Below are positions 1 to 7,588 of a stretch of 16,988 nt of DNA, one piece after another. How positions within the stretch are numbered: the first letter of the stretch is position 1; each line of letters begins with the position of its first letter. The notes under the pieces were generated by a model, which had not been told where the DNA came from, did no database searches, and was given only the letters and a program-made list of their open reading frames with translations. Source of the DNA: JBKQHQ01 sp052148715 (GTDB lineage: Bacteria > Pseudomonadota > Alphaproteobacteria > Rhizobiales > Xanthobacteraceae); NCBI GenBank assembly GCA_052148715.1, contig JBKQHQ010000138.1:1-16988 (forward strand). Direction: 5' to 3'. The position numbers were made by a program, and so were the translations under genes.

Positions 1-61
1 CCGGCCGCGAACGGCGCGGAAATGACGTAGACAAATTCTTAACTATTGTCGTCAAATAAAT

Positions 62-77
62 CCGTGGTAAACTACGG
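62..77. promoter_or_regulatory. Imperfect dyad in the AT-rich leader of the first gene
   Basis: The sequence ccgtggtaaactacgg is an inverted repeat with 7-bp arms and one mismatch, and it is loosely extended by flanking aaat/attt. It lies about 105 bases before the start at 182, in a stretch (30-150) clearly richer in A and T than the coding DNA around it. It could be an operator or part of a promoter region for the small gene downstream; no sigma-70 or EcfG motif could be placed with confidence. The first 59 bases also contain reading-frame tails in all three frames, so the end of an upstream plus-strand gene cannot be excluded. This is inference from symmetry alone. Confidence 0.25.
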
Positions 78-181
78 CGATTTGATTCAATTGATCGACG
101 GAAATTAATGTTCCGATTTCGAGATGCGATTATTGTTGGAGATACATAATTCTTGCGCCACAGCCAGATCTACAGGGTCGC

Positions 182-649
182 ATGTCGAAATCGAGCGCTG
201 CCGCAGTTTCATCTTTCGCCAAAGAAAGTGGTTCCGGCGACGATCAAGCCGACGATGATTCTAGTCGCGGTCTGGCGGTGATCGGCCGGGATGATGACAC
301 CGAGTCCGGAAACCCCGATACTTCGGCAAAAAAGCGCAAGGAAAAAGTTCCCGAAGACGCACGCCTCTGGGGTTTCATTCGGGATCTGAATGTCGGTGAG
401 ACGCTCAACGCGCAAGCGAGCAAGAGCGTAAAAATGGCCGAGAACGACGTCACCTTGTGGTGGGACTCGGAACGCTATCGGTTCTTGATCGCGGCCGAAA
501 AGTTGATCATCGACGAACTATCGCCGCTACAGTTCGTTCATTTCGTCCGCCAGCTGCGCGATGTGACAAACCGTGTCCTGTTCAAGTACGAGCGCCACCA
601 CGACGGATCGATCGGCCGCGTTTACCGCATTTGGTCGGCTCGAGCATGA
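182..649 (+). CDS. Hypothetical protein, 155 aa, acidic N-terminus
   Basis: I do not recognise this protein. Residues 1 to about 55 are polar and acidic with many Ser, Asp and Glu and a short basic patch (KKRKEK), as in a disordered tail. Residues about 57-155 look folded, with several Trp and aromatic residues (LWGFIRDL, LWWDSERYRFL, FVHFVRQLRDVTNRVLFKYE) and an amphipathic helical pattern. No signal peptide or membrane segment is seen. A weak AGGG Shine-Dalgarno lies five bases before the ATG. The last codons and the TGA are part of the palindromic repeat starting at 642, so the repeat has trimmed or supplied the C-terminus. It converges on the minus-strand hydrolase gene ending at 811. It may be a small DNA- or protein-binding protein, but that is only a guess. 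Confidence 0.6.
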   Translation: MSKSSAAAVSSFAKESGSGDDQADDDSSRGLAVIGRDDDTESGNPDTSAKKRKEKVPEDARLWGFIRDLNVGETLNAQASKSVKMAENDVTLWWDSERYRFLIAAEKLIIDELSPLQFVHFVRQLRDVTNRVLFKYERHHDGSIGRVYRIWSARA

Positions 650-716
650 TCCCGAAAAAGCTTGCCCTCGGGCTTGACCCGAGGGTGGATACCGGCTTTC
701 GGAAAAGATCATGCTC
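642..716. repeat. Bradyrhizobium-type palindromic intergenic repeat with inner GC-rich hairpin
   Basis: The outer arms gagcatgatc (642-651) and gatcatgctc (707-716) are perfect inverted repeats. Inside them ccgaaa (652-657) pairs with tttcgg (697-702). A further perfect 8-bp stem, ccctcggg (665-672) with cccgaggg (678-685), sits on a five-base loop. The pattern (gagcatgatcccgaaaa ... ggataccgg ... ttttcgg-like ... gatcatgctc) matches my memory of a dispersed, REP-like element found in many copies in Bradyrhizobium and Rhodopseudomonas genomes. It lies between convergent genes and can fold into a strong cruciform or RNA hairpin, so it may end or stabilise transcripts from either side. The stop codon of the upstream gene (647-649) lies inside the left arm. 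Confidence 0.8.
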
Positions 717-729
717 CAACAATAAGATA

Positions 730-766
730 GAGCATGATGACGACTCGAAGAAAAGTCATCGTGCTC
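730..766. terminator. Convergent-gene hairpin, possible bidirectional terminator
   Basis: gagcatgatgac (730-741) and gtcatcgtgctc (755-766) form a 12-bp stem with one G-T wobble and a 13-base loop. It stands between the plus-strand gene ending at 649 and the minus-strand gene ending at 811. There is no long T-run on either side; on the minus strand the following bases are T-rich (tatcttattgtt). The arms resemble the outer arms of the adjacent repeat (gagcatgat), so this may be a diverged second copy of that element used as a terminator. Confidence 0.45.
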
Positions 767-810
767 GATGATGTGATCGCCTATCGTTCCCGATAAGCCG
801 GTTCGCCTAT

Positions 811-2451
811 TCAGAAGCCTACGGCCGCTCCGTCGCCTCTGGGATCCGCGCCGCCGTGCAGAACGCCGTTTCTTCGGTCGATCAGAATCGCGCCGGCATG
901 GCCCATCAGGGCGGAATAATCTGGGGTGATGCTCACGCGGTGGCCGAGGCGCCGCAACGCAATGACAACGCTATCCCGGACGCGGCCCTCGAGATGCAGC
1001 TGCGTGCCCGGTTGAGAGAGATCGAGCATGCGGCCCTGCAGCCAGCGAGGCGCCTCGATCGCTTCTTGCGGTGAGAGACCGTAATCGATGATGCGGGTAA
1101 CCAGCGCGGCTTGTGTTTGCGGCTGGCCTTCGCCGCCCATGGTTCCATAGACGAGCTGCGGAGCTCCGTCCTTGAACAGCATGCCCGCAATCAAGGTATG
1201 GAAGCAGCGCTTGCGCGGCACGAGCCGGTTGGCGGATGTTTCATCCAGCACGAAGTACTTGCCGCGATTTTGCAGCACCACACCCGTCCCAGCCGGAATG
1301 ATTCCGGAGCCAAAGCCGTCGCAGATGCTTTGGATCAGCGAGACGGCATTGCCTTGCTTGTCGACCACGCCGATCCAGACGGTGTCGCCGCCACGAACGA
1401 CGGCCGAGCTCATGGTCGCCTCGCTGCTCCGCCGGATTCGTTCTGCTTGCTCCTGCCCATGTTTGCTCGAGAGCAACCGCGCGAGCGGGATGTCGACGAA
1501 GTCCGGATCCGTCAACCATTCGTCCCTGTCGGCAAACGCCGCCTTGACGGCCTCGACCATGAGATGGAAGTAGGGCGCGGAACAGTCTTCGATCTTGGCG
1601 AGGTCGAAATTGTTCAGGATGTTAAGAATCGCTAACGCCGCCATGCCCTGCGTGTTCGGCGGCAGGTTGAACGCCGTGTAGCCCCGGTAGGGAACCGATA
1701 TCGGGTCGACCCAATCCGCCGCATGGTCGGCGAAATCTTGCACGGTGAGCACACCGTCGTTTTGCGCGAGCTCGGACGCGATCGTCTTGGCGATATCGCC
1801 CCGGTAAAAGGCCTTCGATCCTTCTCTGCTTACAAGCTCGAGGGTATCGGCGAGATCGGTCTGACGCATGACCTCGCTGCAACGCAGCGGCTCACCGCGA
1901 GCGTTGCAGAACAGCCTCCTTGCCTCCGCGAAGCGCTGCAAATTGCCGAAGTCGCGGTCCGCGGCGTCAAAATCCACAAGGCCGTGGAGGTCCTGATCGG
2001 ACGAAACCGGCACGCCGTCGCGAGCGTAACCGACGGCATCTGCGATCAGCCCGGCCCACGGCATTTTGCCGCCGAGCGACGCGGCGCTGTATTGATAGGC
2101 CGCGTCCCAGCCGGAGACGACGCCCGGAACCGTATTGGCCGCCAAGTAACCCCGCGCAGGGATCGCGCTCAGGCCGCGCGATCGATAATGCTCGACCGTC
2201 GCCTTGCTGCCTGAACGGCCGGACGCATTCAGGGCGCGGGGGGCGCGCGCACCCGCCTTGGCGATCAGCCAAAAATTGTCCCCGCCGATGCTGTTGGCTT
2301 GCGGATAGACGACGGCGAGGGTGGCGGCGACAGCGATCGCTGCCTCCACCGCGTTCCCTCCCTGCTGGAGCACACGTAAGCCGGATTGCGAGGCAAGATA
2401 GTGAGGCGACGTCACCATCCCGTTCATCGACATGGTCGTCGGGCGGGTCAT
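811..2451 (-). CDS. Gamma-glutamyltranspeptidase-family Ntn hydrolase (YwrD-like)
   Basis: This is a 546-aa member of the gamma-glutamyltransferase family, Ntn hydrolases that cleave themselves into large and small subunits. They use the new N-terminal Thr to hydrolyse or transfer gamma-glutamyl or related amide groups. The predicted nucleophile is Thr357 in GGDTVWIGVVDKQGNAVS. Family blocks include GGNAVEAAIA near the N-terminus, FGSGIIPAGTGVVLQNRG, and GGEGQPQTQ...EAIEAPRW near the C-terminus. There is no signal peptide, unlike periplasmic GGTs, so it probably acts in the cytoplasm, as in the YwrD/HpxW-like branch. The start was chosen at 2451 because AAGGAAAG lies just upstream and the start falls 29 bases after the preceding gene; longer forms would run into that gene. 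It is the last gene of the enzyme operon. The substrate is unknown; oxamate-type or gamma-glutamyl amides are possibilities. Confidence 0.9.
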   Translation of the reverse strand: MTRPTTMSMNGMVTSPHYLASQSGLRVLQQGGNAVEAAIAVAATLAVVYPQANSIGGDNFWLIAKAGARAPRALNASGRSGSKATVEHYRSRGLSAIPARGYLAANTVPGVVSGWDAAYQYSAASLGGKMPWAGLIADAVGYARDGVPVSSDQDLHGLVDFDAADRDFGNLQRFAEARRLFCNARGEPLRCSEVMRQTDLADTLELVSREGSKAFYRGDIAKTIASELAQNDGVLTVQDFADHAADWVDPISVPYRGYTAFNLPPNTQGMAALAILNILNNFDLAKIEDCSAPYFHLMVEAVKAAFADRDEWLTDPDFVDIPLARLLSSKHGQEQAERIRRSSEATMSSAVVRGGDTVWIGVVDKQGNAVSLIQSICDGFGSGIIPAGTGVVLQNRGKYFVLDETSANRLVPRKRCFHTLIAGMLFKDGAPQLVYGTMGGEGQPQTQAALVTRIIDYGLSPQEAIEAPRWLQGRMLDLSQPGTQLHLEGRVRDSVVIALRRLGHRVSITPDYSALMGHAGAILIDRRNGVLHGGADPRGDGAAVGF

Positions 2452-2480
2452 TACTTTCCTTGGATTGGGGGTTCGTTGCT

Positions 2481-3257
2481 TTAGTTGCGGTAGGACGGAT
2501 CTTCGCGGTCGAGCTGACGGACCAGCGCATGCCATTCCATGGCGCCCGGCGAAGCGGTCAGCTGCTCCTCGGAGTACCGCAACCGGGCGGAATACTCGCA
2601 GACTTCCTCGGACGGAAAAATGATCTTGGCGCCCGTCGCCTGCGCCTTCAGCTGCACCTCGCAGGCTTTTTCGAGATAGTACATCAGGATGAAAGCCTCC
2701 GCGACCGTGCGACCCGTCGTCAGAATTCCGTGGTTGCGCATCAGCATGGCGCGCGTATTTCCGAGATTGGCGAGAATGCGATCGCGTTCGTCCAATCGGA
2801 CGGGCGGCCCTTCATAGTCGTGGTACGAGATGCGATTAAAGTACGGCAACGACCAAACCGAGATCGGCAGTAGACCGCATTCGAGGATCGAGACGGCCAT
2901 CGCATTTTTCGGGTGCGCGTGGAACACGCACCGACGATCGTCGCCGGAGCGATGAATGGCGCTGTGAATGACAAATCCGGTGGGATTATGCGGCCATTCG
3001 CCGGTACTCTGAACCACGTCGCCGTTCTGATCGACCTTGATCAGCGACGAGGCGGTAACCTCACCGAAGAGCAAGCCGTAGGGGTTGAGCAGGAAGTGCA
3101 GCTCGGACCCGGGGACGCGCGCGGAGAGATGGTTGTAGATCAAGTCATCTATTCCGAGCTTCGCGGTGAGACGATAGGCGGCGGCCAATTCGACTCTCAG
3201 CTGCCACTCTTCCGGGCTGTATGTCTGATTTGGTCCTATTTTCGCAGCGACGTTCAT
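2481..3257 (-). CDS. Class II aldolase/adducin-family protein
   Basis: This is a 258-aa protein of the class II aldolase/adducin fold, cytoplasmic and probably a metal-dependent tetramer. The expected metal-binding histidines are visible as H113 and H115 (FHAHP) and H176 (RNHG). The glutamate that acts in fuculose-phosphate aldolase appears to be absent: the equivalent stretch reads NPTGFVIHSAIH, with Gly94 at the aligned place, which is typical of the adducin-like branch. Lyase or decarboxylase chemistry is thus possible but unproven. The start at 3257 has a good AGGTGG ribosome site; an upstream in-frame extension would overlap the monooxygenase gene. It lies 28 bases after that gene and 29 before the hydrolase, in one apparent operon. 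It probably cleaves or decarboxylates a small hydroxy or keto acid released in the pathway. Confidence 0.88.
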   Translation of the reverse strand: MNVAAKIGPNQTYSPEEWQLRVELAAAYRLTAKLGIDDLIYNHLSARVPGSELHFLLNPYGLLFGEVTASSLIKVDQNGDVVQSTGEWPHNPTGFVIHSAIHRSGDDRRCVFHAHPKNAMAVSILECGLLPISVWSLPYFNRISYHDYEGPPVRLDERDRILANLGNTRAMLMRNHGILTTGRTVAEAFILMYYLEKACEVQLKAQATGAKIIFPSEEVCEYSARLRYSEEQLTASPGAMEWHALVRQLDREDPSYRN

Positions 3258-3285
3258 ATTCCACCTATATTCTGGCTTAAGGAAC

Positions 3286-4749
3286 CTATTCCCACGCCGA
3301 ATGGCTGTCGAATGCGGCCTTGACCTCGTCCGCATGCGCCAGGAACAGCGTTTTGGAGATATCATGGCAGACCCGGGTTGCCGCGTATTGCAACCCCGAT
3401 ATGTTGCAGCGGAACCCGCTCAGATGGGCCACGCCGGAGCAAAGGTAATAGGCCTTGCCGACGAAATCGTGCAGCTGATCCTTGGGCGTAAACTGCAGCG
3501 CCGGACCGAGATAGGGGCTCGATTCGAGTTCCGGGTGTCGCGCCATGCCGTTGGGAATATAGCCGTCGCGCCAAAGCCGGATGAACGGCAGGAGTGATTT
3601 CAGCTCGCGTTGATCGGCGATCGAATTGCGGCTTCCCGTCCCGCAGATCATGAAGTCATGCCGGAACTGCGATCCGCCATAGGTTCCGACAATCTTTCCA
3701 TTCGCGTATGAGAGCGCCTCAATCGGCGCATCGTCGTAGATGTTGAAGCGGGGATCGCGAATCGCCTCATAATACGTGTCCCGCGGCGGCGGCACGCCGA
3801 GATCAAGGTCGGCGAGCGAATAGGCCCACTTCATCGCGTCGGCAAGCTCGATATAATGTCGATGATACCCGTTCCAGCGGCTGCCCAGGCAGACGCGGTG
3901 TATCGGCGGCAGGCCGCCGCGACGCCGCAGCATGAGGTCGACGCTGCGCGCCCCTGCCTCGAGCGCTGCGTTCGCGGTGTCGAACGCACTCGCGCCGCCG
4001 CCCACGACGACGACGTGGCGATCCATCAATGCGTCAACGGGCAGATCGTCCATCGTATGCGAGTAGGCGTTTCGCGGCAGCACTTGCGTAACCAAATCCG
4101 GGAAGCGCTGCAGGCCGGCGCTTTCGATGCCAGTGCACACGACCACGAACTGCGCATGGACGGGCCCCTTCGATGTCGAAAGCTCGAAATGTCCGAGATC
4201 AGGACGCCAGGAGACATCCGTGACGTCGACCTCGTATTCGATCGGAAGGTTGAGCACTTCGCCATACCAATCGAGGTAGTCCGCCCATACTAATCGGTGG
4301 ATTCTCGTCGCGTTCTGAAAATAATCCGGACCGAACTTTGCCTCCGACCAGCGCTGGAAATGCAGATTGGGAATGCCCCATTCGAGGCCACCGGTCTCAC
4401 TTTTCCGCGTCCGCAGCAAATGATTGCGAGCATAAGTCCGCCACGGACCTTGCCGTCCGTGCGGGCGACGATCGAAAGCGCGCACACTGTAATAACCGTA
4501 GCGCTCAAGTCCGAACGCGACCGATTTCCCCGTCTGGCCCGCACCGATAATGGCCACCTCCAGAACGCTGTCGTTGCGTATGTAGGGAAGCGGTTCGCGC
4601 GGATATTTCAGGAGCGCGCGATCGGCTTGGATGCTTGATTCGAGCGCGCGCAGCCGCTGGCTGGAATCCGGCAACGGCGTCGGATGACGGAGCCTTTCCT
4701 CCATCGAAAAATCGGCAGGTATTTCGAGCTTTACGGCAAGGGCAGCCAT
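3286..4749 (-). CDS. FAD/NAD(P)H-binding flavoprotein, monooxygenase-like
   Basis: This 487-aa protein has two Rossmann motifs in the order seen in class B flavin monooxygenases. The FAD site is VAIIGAGQTGKS at residues 66-76 (G69, G71, G74) and the NAD(P)H site is VVVVGGGASAFD with glycines 250-252. Such enzymes use NADPH and oxygen to oxidise a soft nucleophile (N or S) or a ketone. A clear FxGxxxHxxxW fingerprint is not seen; FPDLVTQVLPRNAYSH is the nearest stretch, so a dehydrogenase or other flavoprotein role remains possible. About 60 residues precede the first Rossmann strand, longer than in many relatives. The ATG at 4749 lacks a strong ribosome site. It is the first gene of the enzyme operon, behind a sigma-54-like promoter sharing 15 bases with the transporter promoter. 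It is probably the first oxidative step on the imported compound. Confidence 0.82.
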   Translation of the reverse strand: MAALAVKLEIPADFSMEERLRHPTPLPDSSQRLRALESSIQADRALLKYPREPLPYIRNDSVLEVAIIGAGQTGKSVAFGLERYGYYSVRAFDRRPHGRQGPWRTYARNHLLRTRKSETGGLEWGIPNLHFQRWSEAKFGPDYFQNATRIHRLVWADYLDWYGEVLNLPIEYEVDVTDVSWRPDLGHFELSTSKGPVHAQFVVVCTGIESAGLQRFPDLVTQVLPRNAYSHTMDDLPVDALMDRHVVVVGGGASAFDTANAALEAGARSVDLMLRRRGGLPPIHRVCLGSRWNGYHRHYIELADAMKWAYSLADLDLGVPPPRDTYYEAIRDPRFNIYDDAPIEALSYANGKIVGTYGGSQFRHDFMICGTGSRNSIADQRELKSLLPFIRLWRDGYIPNGMARHPELESSPYLGPALQFTPKDQLHDFVGKAYYLCSGVAHLSGFRCNISGLQYAATRVCHDISKTLFLAHADEVKAAFDSHSAWE

Positions 4750-4761
4750 GATATTAATTCA

Positions 4762-4793
4762 TGTTTCATTTCACAATAAGCCGGGAATTCACC
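4762..4793 (-). promoter_or_regulatory. Sigma-54-like promoter of the monooxygenase operon, with shared 15-mer
   Basis: Reading the minus strand, GG at 4793-4792 and GC at 4781-4780 are separated by exactly ten bases, the spacing required for sigma-54 (-24/-12). The surrounding bases (cGGtgaattcccgGCtt) match the consensus poorly. What lends weight is alignment with the strong promoter at 9345-9361: the two share GG, GC, several bases between, and then the identical 15-mer TTGTGAAATGAAACA (4776-4762). The predicted start of transcription is near 4768, about 19 bases before the ATG. The -24 element overlaps the left arm of the dyad at 4792-4823, which could let a regulator block or assist polymerase. 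Confidence 0.4.
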
Positions 4794-4823
4794 GTGTCAA
4801 TAGGCCCTTAACGGGTGACACGG
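4792..4823. promoter_or_regulatory. 8-bp perfect dyad upstream of the monooxygenase gene
   Basis: ccgtgtca (4792-4799) and tgacacgg (4816-4823) are perfect inverted repeats around a 16-base spacer, with a possible inner ccc/ggg pairing. It lies between the binding-protein gene (ends 4848) and the monooxygenase start (4749). On the minus strand it is not followed by a T-run, so it does not look like an intrinsic terminator for the transporter operon. It may be an operator for the sigma-54-like promoter it overlaps, or a hairpin protecting the 3' end of the binding-protein transcript. Both readings are inference. Confidence 0.45.
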
Positions 4824-4847
4824 AAAAATTCGATGACTTGCCAACCG

Positions 4848-6014
4848 CTAGTCAGGGTGCGTGTCGACGAGCGTCCAGTGCCCGCTCTTGGCTTCGAGAA
4901 CGTAGACGACCTTGATGGCGTCGCCGTCCTGATTGATCGACAGCGGCCCCACCAGAGCCGGGAAAGTCTTCAGCTTACGAACCTCGTCGCGCACCGCCAC
5001 CCGCTCGGCTGCAAGCTTGGCGGGGTCTCCGGTGACCCCGGCCTTTTCCATTGCGTATGCGTACATGGACACGATGTCATAGCTTGCCGCGTCGAACTGG
5101 TTCGGTTCAAGAACGGTCTCACCCTTCTGCTGCAGCTTCGCTTTGAATTTCTTCACGAAATCGCGCGTGTGGTCATCGTCCATGCCGCTGAAGAACGTCG
5201 AGGTGATCAACGTCCCTTCGCCGTTCGCGCCCATGCGGGCGGGAAGCTCCGCGTCGGCGACGGTGGAGCCGCCGAGCATGCGACCCTTGTGCCCCTGCCG
5301 ACGAAGCTCGGCGGCGAGCTTGAGCATCGGCTCCGGCGGCGTGCCGACGGCAATGAGATCAGTAGGCTTTTGCAGGAGCTGCGACACCTGCGGCGCGAGG
5401 TCGAAGGCGGCGACGCGGAAGGAAACCGTGTCCACCAGCGGAACCTCCGCTTGCTTCAATGTGGCCGGCAGAATCGTCGTTCCAAGGGCCTCCGAAACCG
5501 CGTCATCGGTCGCATAGGCAATCGAGGCCGACTGATGCGCGTATCCCTTCGCCTTTATCGTCCGGAACAGTCGCGTGTAGGTGTAGGCTTCGTCGGTCGT
5601 GTTGCGGAACGCATAAGTATAGGGTGCCGCGACCTTGGGCGCGGAGGAAGCCATCGACATCTGCGAAATGCCGAGACGCTCGCCGGTCGGGAAGGAGACG
5701 CGGCACTCGCTCGTGCTGAAGGGTCCCACGATCGCCAACGCCGGCGTGTCTTGACCAAAACGCGTCACTCCGATGACCGCCTGATCGGGCTTTCCGCCGG
5801 TGTCGAAGCTCGAGAGCACGATCTTCTTGCCGCCGACTCCGCCTTTCGCGTTGATGTCGTCGACCGCGACCTCGATGGCGACGGCGTTGCGCTTGGCTAG
5901 GGCTGCGAAGGGCCCGGTCGTTGCAGCAAGATAGCCTATTGTCAGCTGCTGCTGCGCAAGGCTCGGGGTCGCCAGCACGGCCAATATGGCAGCGAGCAGG
6001 TACGGCTGTCTCAT
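4848..6014 (-). CDS. Branched-chain amino acid-type ABC transporter, periplasmic binding protein
   Basis: This is a 388-aa periplasmic solute-binding protein of the LivJ/type I fold (HAAT family), which delivers its ligand to the membrane permeases encoded upstream in the operon. A clear signal peptide occupies residues 1-20 (MRQPYLLAAILAVLATPSLA) with likely cleavage before QQQLTIGYL. The mature start, with TIGYLAATTGPFAA, and the later VDDINAKGGVGGKKI are family hallmarks. GGAAG lies six bases before the ATG. It is the last gene of the transporter operon, 16 bases after the second ATPase gene. The ligand is unknown: members of this family bind branched-chain or other amino acids, amides, urea and aromatic acids. 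The neighbouring enzymes suggest a nitrogenous organic compound. Confidence 0.93.
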   Translation of the reverse strand: MRQPYLLAAILAVLATPSLAQQQLTIGYLAATTGPFAALAKRNAVAIEVAVDDINAKGGVGGKKIVLSSFDTGGKPDQAVIGVTRFGQDTPALAIVGPFSTSECRVSFPTGERLGISQMSMASSAPKVAAPYTYAFRNTTDEAYTYTRLFRTIKAKGYAHQSASIAYATDDAVSEALGTTILPATLKQAEVPLVDTVSFRVAAFDLAPQVSQLLQKPTDLIAVGTPPEPMLKLAAELRRQGHKGRMLGGSTVADAELPARMGANGEGTLITSTFFSGMDDDHTRDFVKKFKAKLQQKGETVLEPNQFDAASYDIVSMYAYAMEKAGVTGDPAKLAAERVAVRDEVRKLKTFPALVGPLSINQDGDAIKVVYVLEAKSGHWTLVDTHPD

Positions 6015-6030
6015 GATGTCTTCCTTTCCT

Positions 6031-6762
6031 CTATGCGTGGGCGCAGGAGTCGGCGCTGGACCCGCTGCCGAAATAGGCTTTGGTTAGCTCGTTCGAACGC
6101 ATCAGTGTTTCGGTATCCGCCGCCGCGACCAGGCGGCCGAGGCGCAGCACGTACCCGTAGCTTGCGGTCTGCAATGCGAGCCGCGTGTTCTGCTCGACCA
6201 ACAAAATCGACAGGCCATCTTCGTTCAGCGTCCGGATAAGCTTGAAGACTTCGCGCACAAACAGCGGACTGAGCCCCAGCGACGGTTCATCCATGAGCAG
6301 GAGTCGGGGACGAGCCATCAAGGCCCTGCCGATGGCGAGCATCTGCTGTTCGCCGCCGGACAGCACGGAGCCCAGCGCGTTGCGCCGGCGCGCAAGGTTG
6401 GGAAACAGATCGTAAATCCTGGATAGGTCGCCGGCGACCGATCTGTCCTTGCGTCGATAGGCGCCCATCAGCAAATTCTCGTCGATCGAAAGTGACAAAA
6501 GAATCCGGCGCCCTTCCGGAACGAGCATCATCCCGGCGGCAATGCGCCGCGCCGTCGACCATTTGCTGACCTCCTCACCCTGGAACCGCACGGAACCGCT
6601 CGACGGCGTGAGGCCCATAATGGTGTTGAGAAGCGACGTCTTGCCCGCGCCGTTGGCGCCCAGGACCGTAGCGACGCCGCCATCGCTCGCGGTCAGTTCG
6701 ACCCCGGCGACCGCCCGGACACTGCCGTAAGACACATGCAGATCGCTGACCTCAAGCAGCAT
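6031..6762 (-). CDS. livF: Branched-chain amino acid-type ABC transporter ATPase, LivF-type
   Basis: This is a 243-aa ABC ATPase that powers import together with the LivG-type subunit. The Walker A motif is GANGAGKT at residues 35-42, the signature LSGGEQQ at 134-140, and Walker B LLLMDE at 154-159; a switch His is not obvious in the QNT stretch, as is usual for LivF. The length fits LivF (about 235-245 aa). The start at 6762 is preceded by GAGGAG with good spacing and overlaps the end of the LivG gene by 11 bases, indicating translational coupling. Longer in-frame starts lie within the LivG gene and are rejected. The gene symbol reflects the family, not proven specificity. Confidence 0.93.
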   Translation of the reverse strand: MLLEVSDLHVSYGSVRAVAGVELTASDGGVATVLGANGAGKTSLLNTIMGLTPSSGSVRFQGEEVSKWSTARRIAAGMMLVPEGRRILLSLSIDENLLMGAYRRKDRSVAGDLSRIYDLFPNLARRRNALGSVLSGGEQQMLAIGRALMARPRLLLMDEPSLGLSPLFVREVFKLIRTLNEDGLSILLVEQNTRLALQTASYGYVLRLGRLVAAADTETLMRSNELTKAYFGSGSSADSCAHA

Positions 6763-7588
6763 CTTCGCTCCTCGCCGCCTGCAAACGTGGCGGTGAGCCT
6801 TTCTTGCGCTTCGCTTCGGCAACGAACGCCTCGTCTTCATCCCTTCCGAGGTAGGCTTCGATGACGGCAGGATGGTTGCAAACGGCGTCGGGCCGCCCCT
6901 CCGCGATTTTGCGGCCGAAATTGAGCGCGACGACATGGTCGCAGAGCTTGCCGACGAATTCGACGTCGTGCTCCACGATCAGGACGGCCATCGACGGCGG
7001 GACCGACGCTCGGAGAATTTTGACGAGCTCTCCTCGCTCATCGGAGTTGAGGCCGGCGGCCGGTTCATCAAGCAAGAGCAGGCGCGGCCGGGTGGCCAGC
7101 GCGCGCGCCAGCTCGACCCTTTTTTGCACGCCGTAAGGAAGCCCCGCAGCCAGCCGATTCGCGTCGTCCTCCAATCCGACGTCCTTTATGATCTGCCTGG
7201 CTTCCGCGAGGTACGTCTTGTTCCATCGCGACGAAAGCGGCGCCAGCATGCGGCTCAGGACGCCCACGCGATAATTCTGCCCGAGCAGCACATTTTCCAG
7301 AACCGTCAGGTGCTTCATCAAGCGGAGGTTTTGGAATGTCCGCCCGATTCCGAGATGGGCCCGCCGATTGAGCGGAATGCCGCCGATGGATTCGTTGTCG
7401 AGGAGAATTTCGCCGGCGGTCGGCTGATAAACTCCGCTGATGAGATTGAAGATCGTCGTCTTCCCGGCGCCGTTCGGACCGATGAGACCGCAGCGCGAGC
7501 CGTTTGCTACCTTGAAGTCGAGGCTTTCTATCACCGACAGGCCGCCGAATGTCAGCGTCACGCCATGGAGAAACAGCATTGCGTTCAC
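6752..7588 (-). CDS. livG: Branched-chain amino acid-type ABC transporter ATPase, LivG-type
   Basis: This is a 278-aa ABC ATPase. Walker A is GPNGAGKT at residues 37-44, the signature has the LivG form LPYGVQKRVELARAL at 150-164, Walker B is LLLLDE at 170-175, and EHD supplies the switch histidine. The start is the GTG at 7588, which forms a GTGA overlap with the stop of the LivM gene and has AAGGCGG upstream; an ATG three codons inside is an alternative. The C-terminus carries about 29 charged residues (from DEDEAF to SEDAA) beyond the usual LivG end, possibly disordered. It pairs with the LivF-type subunit and the two permeases. Confidence 0.93.
   Translation of the reverse strand: MNAMLFLHGVTLTFGGLSVIESLDFKVANGSRCGLIGPNGAGKTTIFNLISGVYQPTAGEILLDNESIGGIPLNRRAHLGIGRTFQNLRLMKHLTVLENVLLGQNYRVGVLSRMLAPLSSRWNKTYLAEARQIIKDVGLEDDANRLAAGLPYGVQKRVELARALATRPRLLLLDEPAAGLNSDERGELVKILRASVPPSMAVLIVEHDVEFVGKLCDHVVALNFGRKIAEGRPDAVCNHPAVIEAYLGRDEDEAFVAEAKRKKGSPPRLQAARSEDAA

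Noticed and set aside
1920..2873. 317-codon plus-strand open frame opposite the hydrolase and aldolase genes
   Set aside because: It spans two good minus-strand genes and their 29-base gap, and its product is Arg/Pro-rich low-complexity sequence.
4815..5900. 361-codon plus-strand open frame opposite the periplasmic binding protein
   Set aside because: The opposite strand encodes a convincing LivJ-type protein with a signal peptide. The antisense translation is Arg/Leu/Gly-rich with no recognisable domain.
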